From assembly GCA_028551475.1 (NCBI GenBank), contig CM052361.1, forward strand, positions 17,549,274-17,613,273: 64,000 bases of DNA, in the 5' to 3' direction. This DNA is from Casuarina equisetifolia (Eukaryota; Streptophyta; Magnoliopsida; Fagales; Casuarinaceae). The position numbers were made by a program, and so were the translations under genes. Shown here piece by piece: positions 11,501-27,131 of the stretch. Below the pieces are notes generated by a model. The model did no database searches. It was given only the letters and a program-made list of their open reading frames with translations, and was not told the DNA's origin. The first letter of the stretch is position 1. The number at the start of each line of letters is the position of its first letter.

Positions 11501-13092
11501 TCTTCAAACAGTCAAGCATCCTGTTGCACAATCTACATTCCTAACAGTTTCCTTTTAGAAAATAGATGAAATGCTATCTATAAGCAGCATGAATTCCTCT
11601 CAGAGATTATGCCTTACAAAACACACCAGCATTGGCACTAATGTCTAATGTGAAAGTCTAAAAGCTTTTCTAGTAATTAGAAAAAATGGCATCCTAACTG
11701 TCACAAAGATATTCTTCGTTAGTTTGATTCCATAACTAATTGAAATAATCAAATACTTGAGTACCGTTAAAGAGAACTCAGCAAATACAGAGAAATAAAA
11801 GTTAGAGATTTGCTTTGTGTTCCCCAATTAATGTTAATTAGTAGGCTGAACAACTTTTTAAACAATAGCATAATGTAATCAACTAGTCCCTTCAACATAC
11901 TCAATGCCATAGAACATACGATTTCAAGGTCATTTTGGATTTCAGAGATAGCTCGCCTCACTTCAGATCTAACTGTTTCATATATACCACTAGCAGTAGC
12001 ATCACCTTCCACATTATCCCTTTGGTCCAACTGCAAAATGTAGTTAAAAGAAACGTCGTAAAGCAAGGAGATTAATCACCATCGTTTAGCAACAACTATT
12101 TCAGTCATATCACTCATTCGTTTGCTAAGTAATCCACAATATCATCCACACCTCACCTTAATTTGTTCAGAAACTGCTTTAATAGTTTTCTGTTCAGCTT
12201 CCAAAGAACTTGTCGTGGATACTCCATCTTCCCAGCTTCGAGTTTTTTCCGGACAAGACTGAAAGAGAACAATAAGATAGAGGCAAAACCAATCAATTAA
12301 ATCTGCTCCCTTTCCTCTAACTTCCTATAGCACCTCAAAAAATGAAAATGGGTCAACCCATCTTGTACCAAATTCGTAGCAAAACCATCTGAATGCTCAG
12401 AACCCGAGTGGTGACCAGACAAGATACCAGAACTACTTCTTACTTTGCCGCCCTTTTTTCCATTACTAGACACTGCATTCCAATTACTCCCTTTCTTCAA
12501 GTCCTTCCATGAACTACATTCTTGCTCAGGCTCACTCTGCAAAGACAACAACAAGTAGCAAACTATTTAAAGCAACATTCTATCTTTCACTCACCCCATT
12601 CAATTCTTCCTCATCAAACCGATCAAGATGCAATCCAAATCACTTACAAGCAAAGAGTCAATCCAAATAACACGGAATTCTACCGCAAAAAGAAGTCCAA
12701 ACCTCAGATGCCACACAGCGCTGCCTCGACAACGATCTATTGCGGCGACCGGCATCAACCCACGAACCTTTTGTCACGGAGCGCCCCCTCCTATCATCCG
12801 CAGCGCCTTTGGTCTCCGTTCTTGCCTTCGCAGCTACAGCATCGGATTTGGGAGGCGAGCCAGAGCCGCTCCAGAACAGGGGATTATCTCGTTTATTCAA
12901 GAACTCGGAGATATCATCGTCGGAGTTGCCGGTAGCAGTTCTCCTCGAGAAAGCACTTACGCTTCGGGATCTTCGGATTGGGGCGGGTTTCTTCTGCGTG
13001 TTATCTTTGTCCGTGCTTTCTTTCCCTGCAGAGTGGGAGGTGGCAGGAAGGTTACTTCTTCTTGAGGAGGATTTGAAGGCTGCGACCGCCAT
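8556..13092 (-). CDS. serine/arginine-rich, coiled-coil plant protein of unknown function
   Basis: Eight minus-strand exons: 13092-12703, 12536-12369, 12258-12157, 12030-11920, 11037-10906, 10051-9914, 9324-9097 and 8954-8556. They give 555 residues. The N-terminus is basic and Ser/Arg-rich (PIRRSRSVSAFSRR, RGRSVTK, RNRSLSRQR) around an SEFLNKRDNPLFW block. The middle (about residues 235-350) is predicted helical and charged: ETVRSEVRRAISEIQNDLE, then GAVELVLDIRTQYVKKLEQ, then RARKLQADLAIEEHRGQELS. A proline-rich basic hinge (EPKTPNVQKPRPGRK) precedes ERRKMSKRLEEEAMAYFDE, and an acidic Ser-rich C-terminus follows. It looks like a widespread plant family, but I cannot name a function. The SR-like head and coiled coil would suit a cytoskeletal or nuclear scaffold (inference). 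There is no signal peptide or membrane segment. Confidence 0.85.
9732..9845. repeat. short tandem repeat, about 37-bp unit, three copies
   Basis: The unit ATGAGGCGAACTACTTTTCT recurs with small changes at about 9762, 9799 and 9836 (the last truncated), with a diverged copy before it at 9732. It lies in the intron 9325-9913 of the coiled-coil gene. Confidence 0.75.
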
Positions 13093-14302
13093 CCTGTTCG
13101 TGATTACGCAAAGACAAGGTGCATCGAAGAGGCAGATTCAGTGTGTGCTACAATGGAGGAAATCTGAAATAAAAGTAGGCTGCGAGTGCAACTGTGGTTT
13201 TGGTTTTGTAGGTTCCGCCTTTCCCGTTCTTGTCCCAGCTGACGTCCCTTCGGTCAGACCAAACAATTCTGCGATCTAAAAGATGAGAGCGCTACATACT
13301 TTTAAATAATCTGAATCCTTTTTAGCTTCCAAAGTAGGAAGAGCTCTGTTCAACCAGATATTTGATTCTGTGACAGAAATCATAACATATTGTTTTGATT
13401 TATTTTACATGTATCAAGAAGAACAAGTGCTTGATCTTGCATCCTTATTCACTAAGTCACAAGGTAAATGCGTAAGAAACGGACTAATATGCAGTAGGTA
13501 AGGCAAAAGTAGTGGAGAAGTGATTGACTTACATCCTTATTCACACCTCAGCTCGTTTACTAACGTGTGATCCAATTTTTTTTTTCTTTTTTAATATATG
13601 GACACATTCAACTCATGCAGTTAATGTCATAATGTAATATTAGAAAAACAAGTTAAATGATTTGACCATATAAAAAAAATTAATTACTCTCATTAGATCC
13701 ACCTACCCATCACATTAAAACTTTTATAACTTATCGACTAAGATAATAGCTGTTATAAGGGGTTTTTGGTTCAGTGATGTTTTTAAGCCATATCCTGACC
13801 GACAGTTTTATAATTCATGGGTTGAGCCATCTTTCTTGGAAGTGTGTGAAAAAAAAAAAAAAAAAAAAGAAGCTGCTATCTTCAAATATTTATATATTTT
13901 TTTTTTCTTGGCTTTGAGTGAGTTCTAAGATTGTGTTAGCAGGGGCTGAGTTGGGTTGGGTTATGATTTGTACTTTGGAACGAGGGGAGTGTGATGGCAG
14001 CATCTGCTGTCGCCTTCTTGTGAATAGTTTGTGTCTTAGATGGTAAAAGACAAGTACCAATGATCAAGGCGCGCACGAACCGAAAGTTATTGACATTTGA
14101 AATAAATAGCATTTTCAAGATAAGAATCCTTTGTAGTTACTCATAACAGCAACATGCCTGAAAATATCTTTTTTTTGTAAAAATATTAGGAATTTCATGC
14201 CTTACCATTCAAATATGAAGGGTAATATGCATTTAAATTTGGCACCAATCAGCGAAAACGTGTATCGTTTTAACTGGAAATATGCTAAACAAAGATTTGA
14301 AG
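13093..14302. other. intergenic region: promoter of the coiled-coil gene, 3' flank of the REX1-B gene
   Basis: AT-rich DNA with poly-A tracts (the longest at about 13850-13868). The first 190 bases past the ATG are richer in G and C and probably hold the 5' UTR. No coding frame is convincing. Confidence 0.5.
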
Positions 14303-17218
14303 TCACACAGTTTCAAGGGCTGCAATTTCGTATCTGACTTCTTCTAAATGTTCATTGATGGTGGTCACTGCATCCTGCACGCCTCTAATGGCCTCCTTGA
14401 GAGCGTTATCATACTCGGCTTCTGCTTCTGCCTCTTCCGTTCCAGCAGCTTCGGTTATCTCATGGACGTGGACACACTCATGCTCCATTGGCTTCTTGAA
14501 TCTGCAGTTTTCATGGCTCACTAGACGTTCCGAGGGGCGACCTGCCTTCTTCAACACTTGGATTGTAGCTGTCTACAGAAACAATTTGTACTTTTCAGCA
14601 AACACGGAAAGCAAGCACCGATAAACTACGAGTTGCAAGGAAAAAGACAAGGCTTTATTAGAATTAGGTACACACGAAATGCTATGCTTAAGCATATGTT
14701 TTATTTATGACATTTAAGGTTTGAAAAGCAGCTTTAGAAAGGACAAGTAAACCCCTGAAACCTTAATTTGGTCAACTGGACAAACTTTATAGGCAACTTT
14801 GTATAACTAAATTCATGCAAGATCAATTTCCCTATGAGTAGTCACCTCACATAATTCATTCATCTGGCACTATCAAACGATGGTTACCAAAAAAAAGGCA
14901 GAAGAGAGAACTTTACCCATGTTGCACAGTAGGGTTCCAGGACATCTGGTAATAACAATACTACTCTTGTCCAAGTACAGTTCTCCAGACAGCTGATAGT
15001 TTTGACCAATTACTATCCTAATAATGCATGGTCCATAGAAGTGCAGAACAGTCACCTATGCACTCAAAGTTATCCCGAGTTGCTTAACATGTTTTTCCAG
15101 CAGCTCCTCAAGACTTGTTTATATTGACCTTTTCCTTTTCCTTTCCCTTTTTTATTTTTATTTTCTTTTCTGTGGCTTTGATATTTATAATCATAGGCAT
15201 GCAGGGGCCAAAAGTTCTCACAACAGTCTACCATATTGCCTGAGGGGAAAACTTTGTTCTACAGCCTCGCTTTCCTATTTCTTCATAAATGTTAACCCAT
15301 CAACATATAGAGTAAACAAGGCCATTAGCACATAAAAGATTTTAGGGTACAGTAGTCCAAAGGACATAAATTTTTCTGCTTTACGGCATTAAATGACAAC
15401 CAGAGGCTTCCTCATATATAGCCCTTATTTCAGAGAAGGAAACGGACAATACAAGCTAAAAGTGTCATTGCATTCAAAAAATCTTCAACCTCTCTCCATA
15501 TCGTATCTTCTTTGCTTGAAGATCTTATAGTCTACAGCAGTCCATAGGACTTTTTGTCTCCTTAACGGCATTCCAACAACAACCAGACTTTCTCATAAAT
15601 AGCCCCAGTTCTGCAGAAGGAAACGTACAACAAAAGCTCAAGGTGTCATCACATTCCACAAATCTTCAATCTCTCTCCATATAGTACCTTCTTTGCTTAA
15701 AGATCTTAGAACACAGCAATCAAAAGCACTAAGATTGTCTCCTTCATGGCATTTCAATTAGAACCACAGCCTTCCTCATACATGGCCTAGTTTCACAGAG
15801 AGATAGACAATGCAAGCTCAAGGTGTCGTCTCATTCCTTGAATCTTTCAGCCTCTCTCAATATCATATCTTTGAGTCAAAAAGTCACATAGGACATATGA
15901 GACCCTTTGCTATAACATTTGTCTTTTTCCTAATATAAAACCAAAGTCCTCCAAAAAATTGAGGTAAAAGCAGATCATTTTTTGTCTATAGTAATAGGTA
16001 ACGTTACACTTATAAAGAACTATATCTGCATAAGGAATCATTGGAGAAATCTGTCTTCACTTTATATATTTAAATAATATCTTCCTGAGAATCTTGTCCG
16101 AAATTTCCAGAATTTCATCCACGCCCCAATGGTTTAAGGGTTTAAGGATTTACTTGTTCAAGGGCAACCATCACTGCAAATCACATACTTAAATTGCAGC
16201 AATAATTTCCTTGATATTCCTACATTGTAAACTATTAATTACATGAAGTTCAAGCCAAAACAGAAAATTCCTGTCTTTCCTTTAAAGGATAAAAGTTAAA
16301 GAACAAGTTACATATGCAACAAAAGTTAAAGAATGGTTTGTACACAAGGCCCAGTGACAGAGCCCAAACTATAATCCATTGAGGCGTGACTTAACAACTC
16401 AGCCAACTAAATTTGCAGAATTTCCAATACTAAAAAAAATGGAGAAAGCATGTTTGGCTTGCTTATAAATATACATTATGGCAGCGTAACATATGACACC
16501 AGTTTGTTGGAACAAATAAGATTTTCAGATCCAAAAACAGGAAGAAAATAAACCAATAGCTCAAGGCAAACCACGTAAAACTAGGTGTCTCGGGATATTG
16601 GTAAACTTCTTTTAATACGGTGAGAAAAATCTCAATTGGTCTCAAAAATTTGCTATAGAACTGCTGCTAGTGAGAAGAAAGCAAACCAGATGCAATTTCT
16701 GCTTTTCCTGAGCTTGAACAGCTCTGAGCAACTGTGCTAAATCAACTCGGCTGTAATCGGGACTCCGTAATAGCGACTCCATTTCAAGAACCTAAACAGC
16801 ATAATTCAACAAAATCAAACACTCAAACATCTACAAAAATAAAAATTAGATTATCATTTAAGATCAGGAAACCATACTTGCTTAGAGCAATCATTGAACT
16901 CTCCTGTTATCTCACCACAGAGTTGTTGATAAGCTAATTCCGCTCCCGAAACCATATACTCACCAAACCCACTGCCAAGATGAAAGATAACACCGAAGAA
17001 AGATCAAAACCAAAGAAAAGCATCGAAATCTCGTGTTTCTGATAACTTTAAGACAATCAGAGGAGAAACCTTTTGAGTTTGGCGTAGGCCTCGGCTCTGC
17101 GCTGCTGGACCGCGAGAAATCTGCGGAGCAAATCCACGACCTCGGAGGAATCGGCGCAGACCGATGCTTCGGCCTCCATTGGCTCTTCTATCGATACCTT
17201 CTTCTCAAAATCTTCCAT
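14303..17218 (-). CDS. REX1-B-like (required for excision 1-B) DNA-repair family protein
   Basis: Four minus-strand exons: 17218-17070, 16971-16878, 16791-16687 and 14572-14303. They total 618 nt, 205 residues. The protein is acidic and mostly helical: SSEVVDLLRRFLAVQQRRAE, then GAELAYQQLCGEIT, then VLEMESLLRSPDYSRVDLAQ with AVQAQEKQKL, and a C-terminal part with KKAGRPSERLVSHENCRFKK, a His/Cys-containing HECVHVHEIT and a helical end. This order fits the plant members of the REX1 DNA-repair family, named after the Chlamydomonas REX1 locus. The biochemical role is not established. The start at 17218 is the only ATG that fits; the open frame extends upstream without another ATG. Intron 3 (14573-16686) is 2.1 kb and carries 180-bp repeats. 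A broken copy lies at 19080-20610. Confidence 0.85.
15349..15893. repeat. three tandem copies of an approximately 180-bp unit in the REX1-B intron
   Basis: Copies begin near 15349, 15534 and 15713 (ACAGTAGTCC, ACAGCAGTCC, ACAGCAATCA). Each contains a GGCATT block, a CTTCCTCATA-like block, an AGAAGGAAACG-like block, a GCTCAAGGTGTC-like block and a CTCTCTCCATAT-like block in the same order. The copies are clearly diverged. Confidence 0.8.
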
Positions 17219-17550
17219 GATGACCCACTCAGTATCGCGTTTGGCTGCCAGTTGATGCACAAACAATTCTTAAGAAAGAAGCCAAATTAGAGGGCTCTTG
17301 GCATGCGGAATGTATGTAAGAAACGAGTCTCCTGGCTCGAAATGGTAAATTTTAATTCCATTCATCGAATTTTGTACATAAAAATAATGTTATTACTAGG
17401 CCCAATTGTGTAGATGTTGGGCTTTTTTATTTTATTGTATTTGTTTTATTCTTATTACGAGGCCCATCTTTCTATATGAGATGAAAAAGGATTTATGCAT
17501 TAAGCCCTCTTCAGTCTGTTCCTTCTTCGTTGCGCCGCTCGACGAAAACC
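17219..17550. promoter_or_regulatory. head-to-head promoter region of the REX1-B and MOS2 genes
   Basis: Only 332 bp separate the two start codons, so the promoters must share or overlap in this segment. It contains AGGCCCA/TGGGCC motifs (17398-17405 AGGCCCAA, 17459-17465 GAGGCCC) typical of plant housekeeping promoters, and no strong TATA box. Much of it (to about 17425) is also present upstream of the broken REX1-B copy. Confidence 0.6.
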
Positions 17551-18765
17551 ATGAAATTCTCTCTGCAATCGAAATCCTCTTCAAAGCCAAAACCCATCAA
17601 ACCCTTACGAGGAGACTTCGACGACGCCAGCAAGGATAGGGACGACGGAGATTCCAAACAATTACAATACATCACCAAATTCGAGGCCTCCGATACTCCA
17701 GTCGGCAGCAGTCAAGCCAAGAATATCGTTATCCCGCCCCTCCAGAACGAATGGCGGCCCTACAAGAAGATGAAGAACCTCGACCTTCCGATCTCCGACA
17801 AATCCGACGTTTCCGGCACTTTGGGCTTCGAGGTCGAATCGCAGCCCAACCTCGACGGACCTGATTCCAAGATTTCTTATGGTCTCAATCTCCGCCAGAA
17901 ATCGGACTCCAAGGACGATAACGAACGACCGGAATCTGCTGATCCTGCTTCTGTTCCTGTGGAGAAGGTGTTGCTTGAGAAGCTGAGAGGCGACCTGGAG
18001 AGTTTACCGGAGCACCGTGGCATGGAGGAGTTCGAAGAGGTTCCCGTGGAGGGTTTCGGGGCCGCTTTGCTCGCCGGGTATGGATGGAAGGAAGGCAGAG
18101 GGATAGGGAGAAACGCCAAGGAAGATGTAAAAGTGGTTGAGTACAACAAGAGGACATATAAGCATGGTCTAGGGTTTCGCGGCTTCGAGGACATAGACAG
18201 AGGGGAAGACAAAACAAAAAAGCGTGACACGGAGAGGGCTTCCGCCAGTGCCGGCAAACAAAACGGGCATTCGAACGAAGAAGTGAGAGAAAAGCCCAGA
18301 AGGAAGGAGAAGTCCAAGTCCAAGCATTCGAACGAAGAAGAGGAAGAAAAACCCAGGAAGAAGGAGGAGAAGTCCAAGGGCAAGAAGAGTGGACAAGTGT
18401 CGTGGCTGACGAGTCACATTCGAGTGAGGATAGTAAGCAAGGAACTCAAGGGAGGAAGATTGTACTTGAAGAAGGGGAAGGTTGTGGATGTGGTTGGACC
18501 AGCCACTTGTGACATATCCATGGACGAGAGCAGCGACCTGATTCAAGGGGTCTCCCAGGACCTTCTTGAGACGGCGCTTCCTCGCCGCGGGGGACCCGTT
18601 CTTGTTTTGTATGGCAAGCACAAAGGGGTGTACGGGAATCTGATTAGGAAGGATTTGGAAGAAGAAACTGCCTTAGTTCAGGACGCCAATAACCAGGAGC
18701 TGCTCCATGTGCGACTCGAACAAATTGCTGAGTATACTGGGGACCCTAGCTGCCTTGGATATTGA
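17551..18765 (+). CDS. MOS2: MOS2/GPKOW-type G-patch and KOW RNA-binding protein
   Basis: A single exon of 404 residues. The ATG at 17551 (MKFSLQSK) matches the family start. It has an N-terminal conserved block (IPPLQNEWRPYKKMKNLDLP, then ISYGLNLRQK), a G-patch at about residues 165-205 (VEGFGAALLAGYGWKEGRG), a Lys/Glu/Ser-rich linker at about 220-282, and a C-terminal KOW region (SWLTSHIRVRIVSKELKGGR, then LETALPRRGGPVLVL and GKHKGVYGNL). MOS2 is a nuclear RNA-binding protein needed for plant immunity and pri-miRNA processing, and is related to the splicing factor GPKOW (family knowledge). The central KOW domain of the Arabidopsis protein is missing here; the linker with its 57-bp duplication lies there instead. 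It is otherwise well conserved and probably functional. Confidence 0.92.
   Translation: MKFSLQSKSSSKPKPIKPLRGDFDDASKDRDDGDSKQLQYITKFEASDTPVGSSQAKNIVIPPLQNEWRPYKKMKNLDLPISDKSDVSGTLGFEVESQPNLDGPDSKISYGLNLRQKSDSKDDNERPESADPASVPVEKVLLEKLRGDLESLPEHRGMEEFEEVPVEGFGAALLAGYGWKEGRGIGRNAKEDVKVVEYNKRTYKHGLGFRGFEDIDRGEDKTKKRDTERASASAGKQNGHSNEEVREKPRRKEKSKSKHSNEEEEEKPRKKEEKSKGKKSGQVSWLTSHIRVRIVSKELKGGRLYLKKGKVVDVVGPATCDISMDESSDLIQGVSQDLLETALPRRGGPVLVLYGKHKGVYGNLIRKDLEEETALVQDANNQELLHVRLEQIAEYTGDPSCLGY
18268..18384 (+). repeat. 57-bp tandem duplication in the MOS2 linker
   Basis: Two copies, from 18268 and 18325, each starting CATTCGAACGAAGAAG. They encode HSNEEVREKPRRKEKSKSK and a diverged HSNEEEEEKPRKKEEKSKG, giving a highly charged linker. 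Confidence 0.9.
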
Positions 18766-19079
18766 TCATTCTGTAGGTGTTTCCAACTATACTTCTCAAT
18801 CGCATGGGCCTTTTGCTATTTAGAATCTGGGTGTATTCATCATCTGCTAATCAAATACCAATCTTTGTGCTATATTCTGAAGATTTGTTTGTATGACATT
18901 TCGCAACTCCCATTGCTGTTTAACCCATTTTTCTAGGTTCTTGGAATGAATAAAGCATATGACTGAACTGATATTATAGGTTGTAAGAGTAATATCTGCT
19001 AAGCTTCATGGAGCTAGAACAAAATCGTGATTTTATATCTTGTGAACAAAAGGCTGTGCTTTACTGATTGACCTTTGAA
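18766..19079. other. 3' flank of MOS2
   Basis: AT-rich presumed 3' UTR with an AATAAA at about 18948. It ends where similarity to the 3' flank of the REX1-B gene begins. Confidence 0.5.
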
Positions 19080-20610
19080 CTTTATAGCATTGAATCTGAC
19101 TTCTTCTAAATTTGGCACCAATCAGGGAAAACGTAACAATGATCTACATTACCCACTCGTTTTTCCTTTTCCTAATGTTCCAAACGTGTATAGTGTCAAC
19201 TGGAAATATGCTAAAGAAAGATTTGAAGTCACACAGTTTCATGGACTGCAATTTCATATCTATCTTCTTCTAAATGTTCATTGATGGTGGTCACTGCATC
19301 CTGCACGCCTCTAATGGCCTTCTTGAGATCGTTATCATACTTGGCTTAGGCTTCTGCCTCTTCCGTTGCTTCAGTTATCTCATGGACGTGGACACACACA
19401 CTCACGCTCCATTGGCTTCTTGAATCTGCAGTTCTCATGGCTCACTACACGTTCAGAGGGGGCGACCTGCCTTCTTCAGCACCTGGATTGTAGCTGTCTA
19501 GAGAAAGAATTTGTACTTTTCAGCAAACGCAGAAGCAAGCACCAATAAACCATGAGTTGCAAGGAAATATACATGGCATTACTAGACAGCAAGACTTCAA
19601 CACATATAAAGGATGCGCTTTGAGAGAAATAGATATACACAAAATGCAATGTTTAAGTATGTGTTTTATCTATGACAATGGCAGCTATCTCTTGAAGCTG
19701 AAAGATAAAATCTCAACATTTTCAAAAGGGTACTCCAAGGAGTTAAGAGTCTCAAGATATTGGTAAACTTCAATTGATACTATCAGAAAAATCTCAATTG
19801 GTCTTAAAAGTTACTATAGAAGTGCTGCTAGTGAGAAGAAAGCATACCAGATAAACTTTCTGCTTTTCCTGAACTTGAACAGCTCTGAGCAACTGGGCTA
19901 AATCAACTTGGCTGTAATTAGGACTCCGTAGTAGCGACTCCATTTCAAGAACCTAAACAGCCCTAATTTAACAAAATCAAACACTCAAAACATCTCCAAA
20001 TACTCAAATAAAAAATTATCATTTAAGAGCAAGAAAGCATACTTGCTTAGAGCAGTCGCTGAACTCGGTTGTTATCTCACCGCAGAGTTGTTGATAAGCT
20101 AATTCCGCTCCTGAAACCATGTACTCACCTAACCCTCCTGCCAAGATGAAAGAATAATAGCCAAGAAAGATCAAAATCAAAGAAAAGCATCAAAATCTGG
20201 TGTTTCTGTTAACTTTGAGGCACAATCGGAAGAAAAACCTTTCGAGCTATGGCGTAGGCCTGGGCTCTGTGCTGCTGGACCGCAAGAAATCTGCAGAGCA
20301 AATCCGCGATTTTGGATACACCGGCGCAGACCGATTCTCCTGCCTCCATTGGCTCTTCTAGCGATACCTTCGTCTCAAAAATCTTCCATTAGGTGCGAGT
20401 TTATGCGCAAACAAATGCCTAAGAAAGAAGCCAAATTAGAAGGCTCTTGGCATTTGGAATGTATTTATGAATGCGAGAGCCTTCTGGCTTATATACATTG
20501 TTGTAGAAACGGTAAATTTTAATTCCATTCTTGAAATTTTGTTCATAACAACTATGTTATTACTCGGCCAATTTTTATATTAGGCCCAATTCTGTAGATA
20601 TTAAACAGCC
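19080..20610 (-). pseudogene. broken duplicate of the REX1-B-like gene with its promoter
   Basis: Base-level similarity to 14230-17425 runs through all four exons and the promoter. Exon equivalents are at about 20390-20240, 20140-20043, 19974-19850 and 19500-19230. The first-exon copy has an extra A, so its start codon reads M-E-D-F and then a stop. The fourth-exon copy has an in-frame TAA (GAAGCCTAAGCC on the minus strand), a 6-bp deletion and a 4-bp insertion. The third intron is only about 350 bp, against 2.1 kb in the parent, and lacks the 180-bp repeats. Introns are kept, so this is a DNA-level duplication, not a retrocopy. It is in the same orientation as the parent with MOS2 between them. 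Confidence 0.88.
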
Positions 20611-22706
<2,096 letters not shown>

Positions 22707-24793
22707 TTCGGCTATCCATTGTCCTATGTTTCTTCCACGACGTCAGGCTACCCTTTCTAGTCCTGTTGTTAGTTGTGGCAGATCTTGGAGTCTAAGGGTC
22801 TAGTTTGATGGTTTTTTAAAATAAAGTGGCTAGTGCCTAATAGGAATGATCGTGGATCATATGTACGTCTATATACGTGAATAAGACTTCTTGTCCTTAT
22901 GCAATGCTTTGCAATTCGCGTGTGTGCAATTTATCACTTTAAGACATAAATGTATGTGCCATGTTGTGTTCTTTTTCCTCTTTTATAGGTCGGTCTTAAA
23001 AGACAGAATTAAGTATTTTTAAAGTAGTATCAAAGTTTAAGTTTCAAGCAACAAACCTTATTACTTATGAATTGTATCTCAATGAAATTTTCTTCTTAAC
23101 ACATTGGACAAAATGGCATATTGAATTCAAATTTTAGAGGCATTTTTCTCTCTTACAACCCTATATTAATAGAGAAAATAATCCTTTTAATATAGTAGTA
23201 AAATTCACGTTTAAAATCAAATATTTCATTGTTTTTAAAATATCTCCTTCTAAGATGTTCTTTCCAATGTTTAGGATCAGGAAATATAGCCAAACTCATA
23301 GTATATATCTCTTTAATTTAGATTGGTGGCATTAGCAAACATAATTTCATTGAATGGCTTGTTTGTAGAGACAAACTTTCTTCAGCAATAGAAGTTGTAT
23401 AATGGTTTCTTTTGATAAATATATATTGTGATTTTTGTCAGTTTTATTTAGAAAAGAGGAGTCATTTCTTTTTGAATATGCATAGGCAATGATGATTTGG
23501 AAAAGTATTCTCACCCAAAATAGAATCCGACATGACATTGGAGGATGGAATGAAGGGCTATAACATACGATCAAAATAGTTAAAGGAAAAAATTTAGCTG
23601 CTAAACTTTTTAAGCTATCTTTCTTAACTTGCATTTACTATATATAAGTTAAATGAAATAGAAGATGTTTTCATGAGAAAGCAATTGATATCCTTACTCT
23701 CTTAACCAAAGTAAAGAAAGTAGTACGTGGGAGAGCTTCTTTGTTCATAAATATAAAACCGTCTTAAGGAAATGTTGTTTTGAGTGAAATTTGGAAGCTT
23801 CCAAATTTTATCTTTTCATAGATATGCTAACTTCTGTAACATTAGGATATGCCCCTATGCATCTGTATTTTAAAATCTATTAATACAATTTAACTTTCCA
23901 CAAAAAAAGAATATATATCTCTTATTATCAATATAGTTATCTATTGTGCATATTATATATAATGGTATTCCTCTTTTTCAATTGCTAATTTTAAGAAAAA
24001 AAAATGACTTTTTAATAAAATATGGGACTCAAATTTTGAAAACACTCAATTACTTATGAACTATATTTATATGAGATGCATTCTTAACGCTAAAATAATA
24101 TGATACATTAAAATTTAATGTACATATCTCACGTTGTCAACTATAGTTATTATATCAATTATATGTAATGATATTTCCTTCTCTTATTATAATAGAAAAT
24201 GGCTCTTTTAATGCATTTGAACCTAAAGCACGTCTTCATGATACACTGTAAAGGTTGGATAGTTTGAAGAGATAGACTTGTATCAAAATATTAATAATGA
24301 AATATAATCATTATTTAAGATATTCTTTCATTTTGAATTTTATCAATCCATGATATATGTGATGATAAGATAGAAATTATAAGAATTATTATCACATTTG
24401 AACTTAAACACCAATATTTTATTATTTAAAATCGACAATTAAAAGCAAATCTGCCTGATAAGTTTGAAGGGACATACTTTTATTGACTTGTCAAACGCTT
24501 TCTTCCCTTCTTACCAAATGAGAGGATGTCGAAGATGTTCTTTGCTTCTGCAGTTGGATCTTCGTTGACGCTTCTCATACGATATGACAACCACTTATCA
24601 TACGATGACGTGAGTCCTGACGTCTGAAGCAACTACTTCCATCACACTTTCTCCTGATCAAACTAATTACGTATGAGAAGCGTCATACGATGAAGTAAGT
24701 CCTGACGTCTGAAGCAACTACTTCCATGACACTTTCTCCTGATCAAACTAATTACGGATCTTAATCATGTTGAAAAGGTCAACTTCTAATGCT
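22707..24793. other. AT-rich intergenic region between the two reductase genes
   Basis: Apart from 3' flank to about 22930 and the duplicated promoter block at 24567-24756, I see only AT-rich DNA with short chance frames such as 23347-23634 on the minus strand. Confidence 0.5.
24567..24756. repeat. 85-bp direct duplication and 15-bp inverted repeat in the copy 2 promoter
   Basis: Two 73-bp copies begin at 24599 and 24684 (CATACGATGA, then AGTCCTGACGTCTGAAGC). A perfect 15-bp inverted repeat, GACGCTTCTCATACG at 24567-24581 and its complement at 24670-24684, surrounds the first copy. TGACG motifs, the core of as-1-type bZIP sites, occur at two places in the first copy and one in the second. 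It ends 111 bp before the ATG of the second reductase gene. Confidence 0.85.

Positions 24794-27131
<2,338 letters not shown>

Noticed and set aside
12522..13279. Plus-strand frames of 137-179 residues opposite exon 1 of the coiled-coil gene
   Set aside because: They are antisense to a well-supported exon and show no family features.
17530..17550. Seven extra N-terminal residues for MOS2
   Set aside because: The codon at 17530 is TTG; the first ATG is at 17551 and matches the family start.
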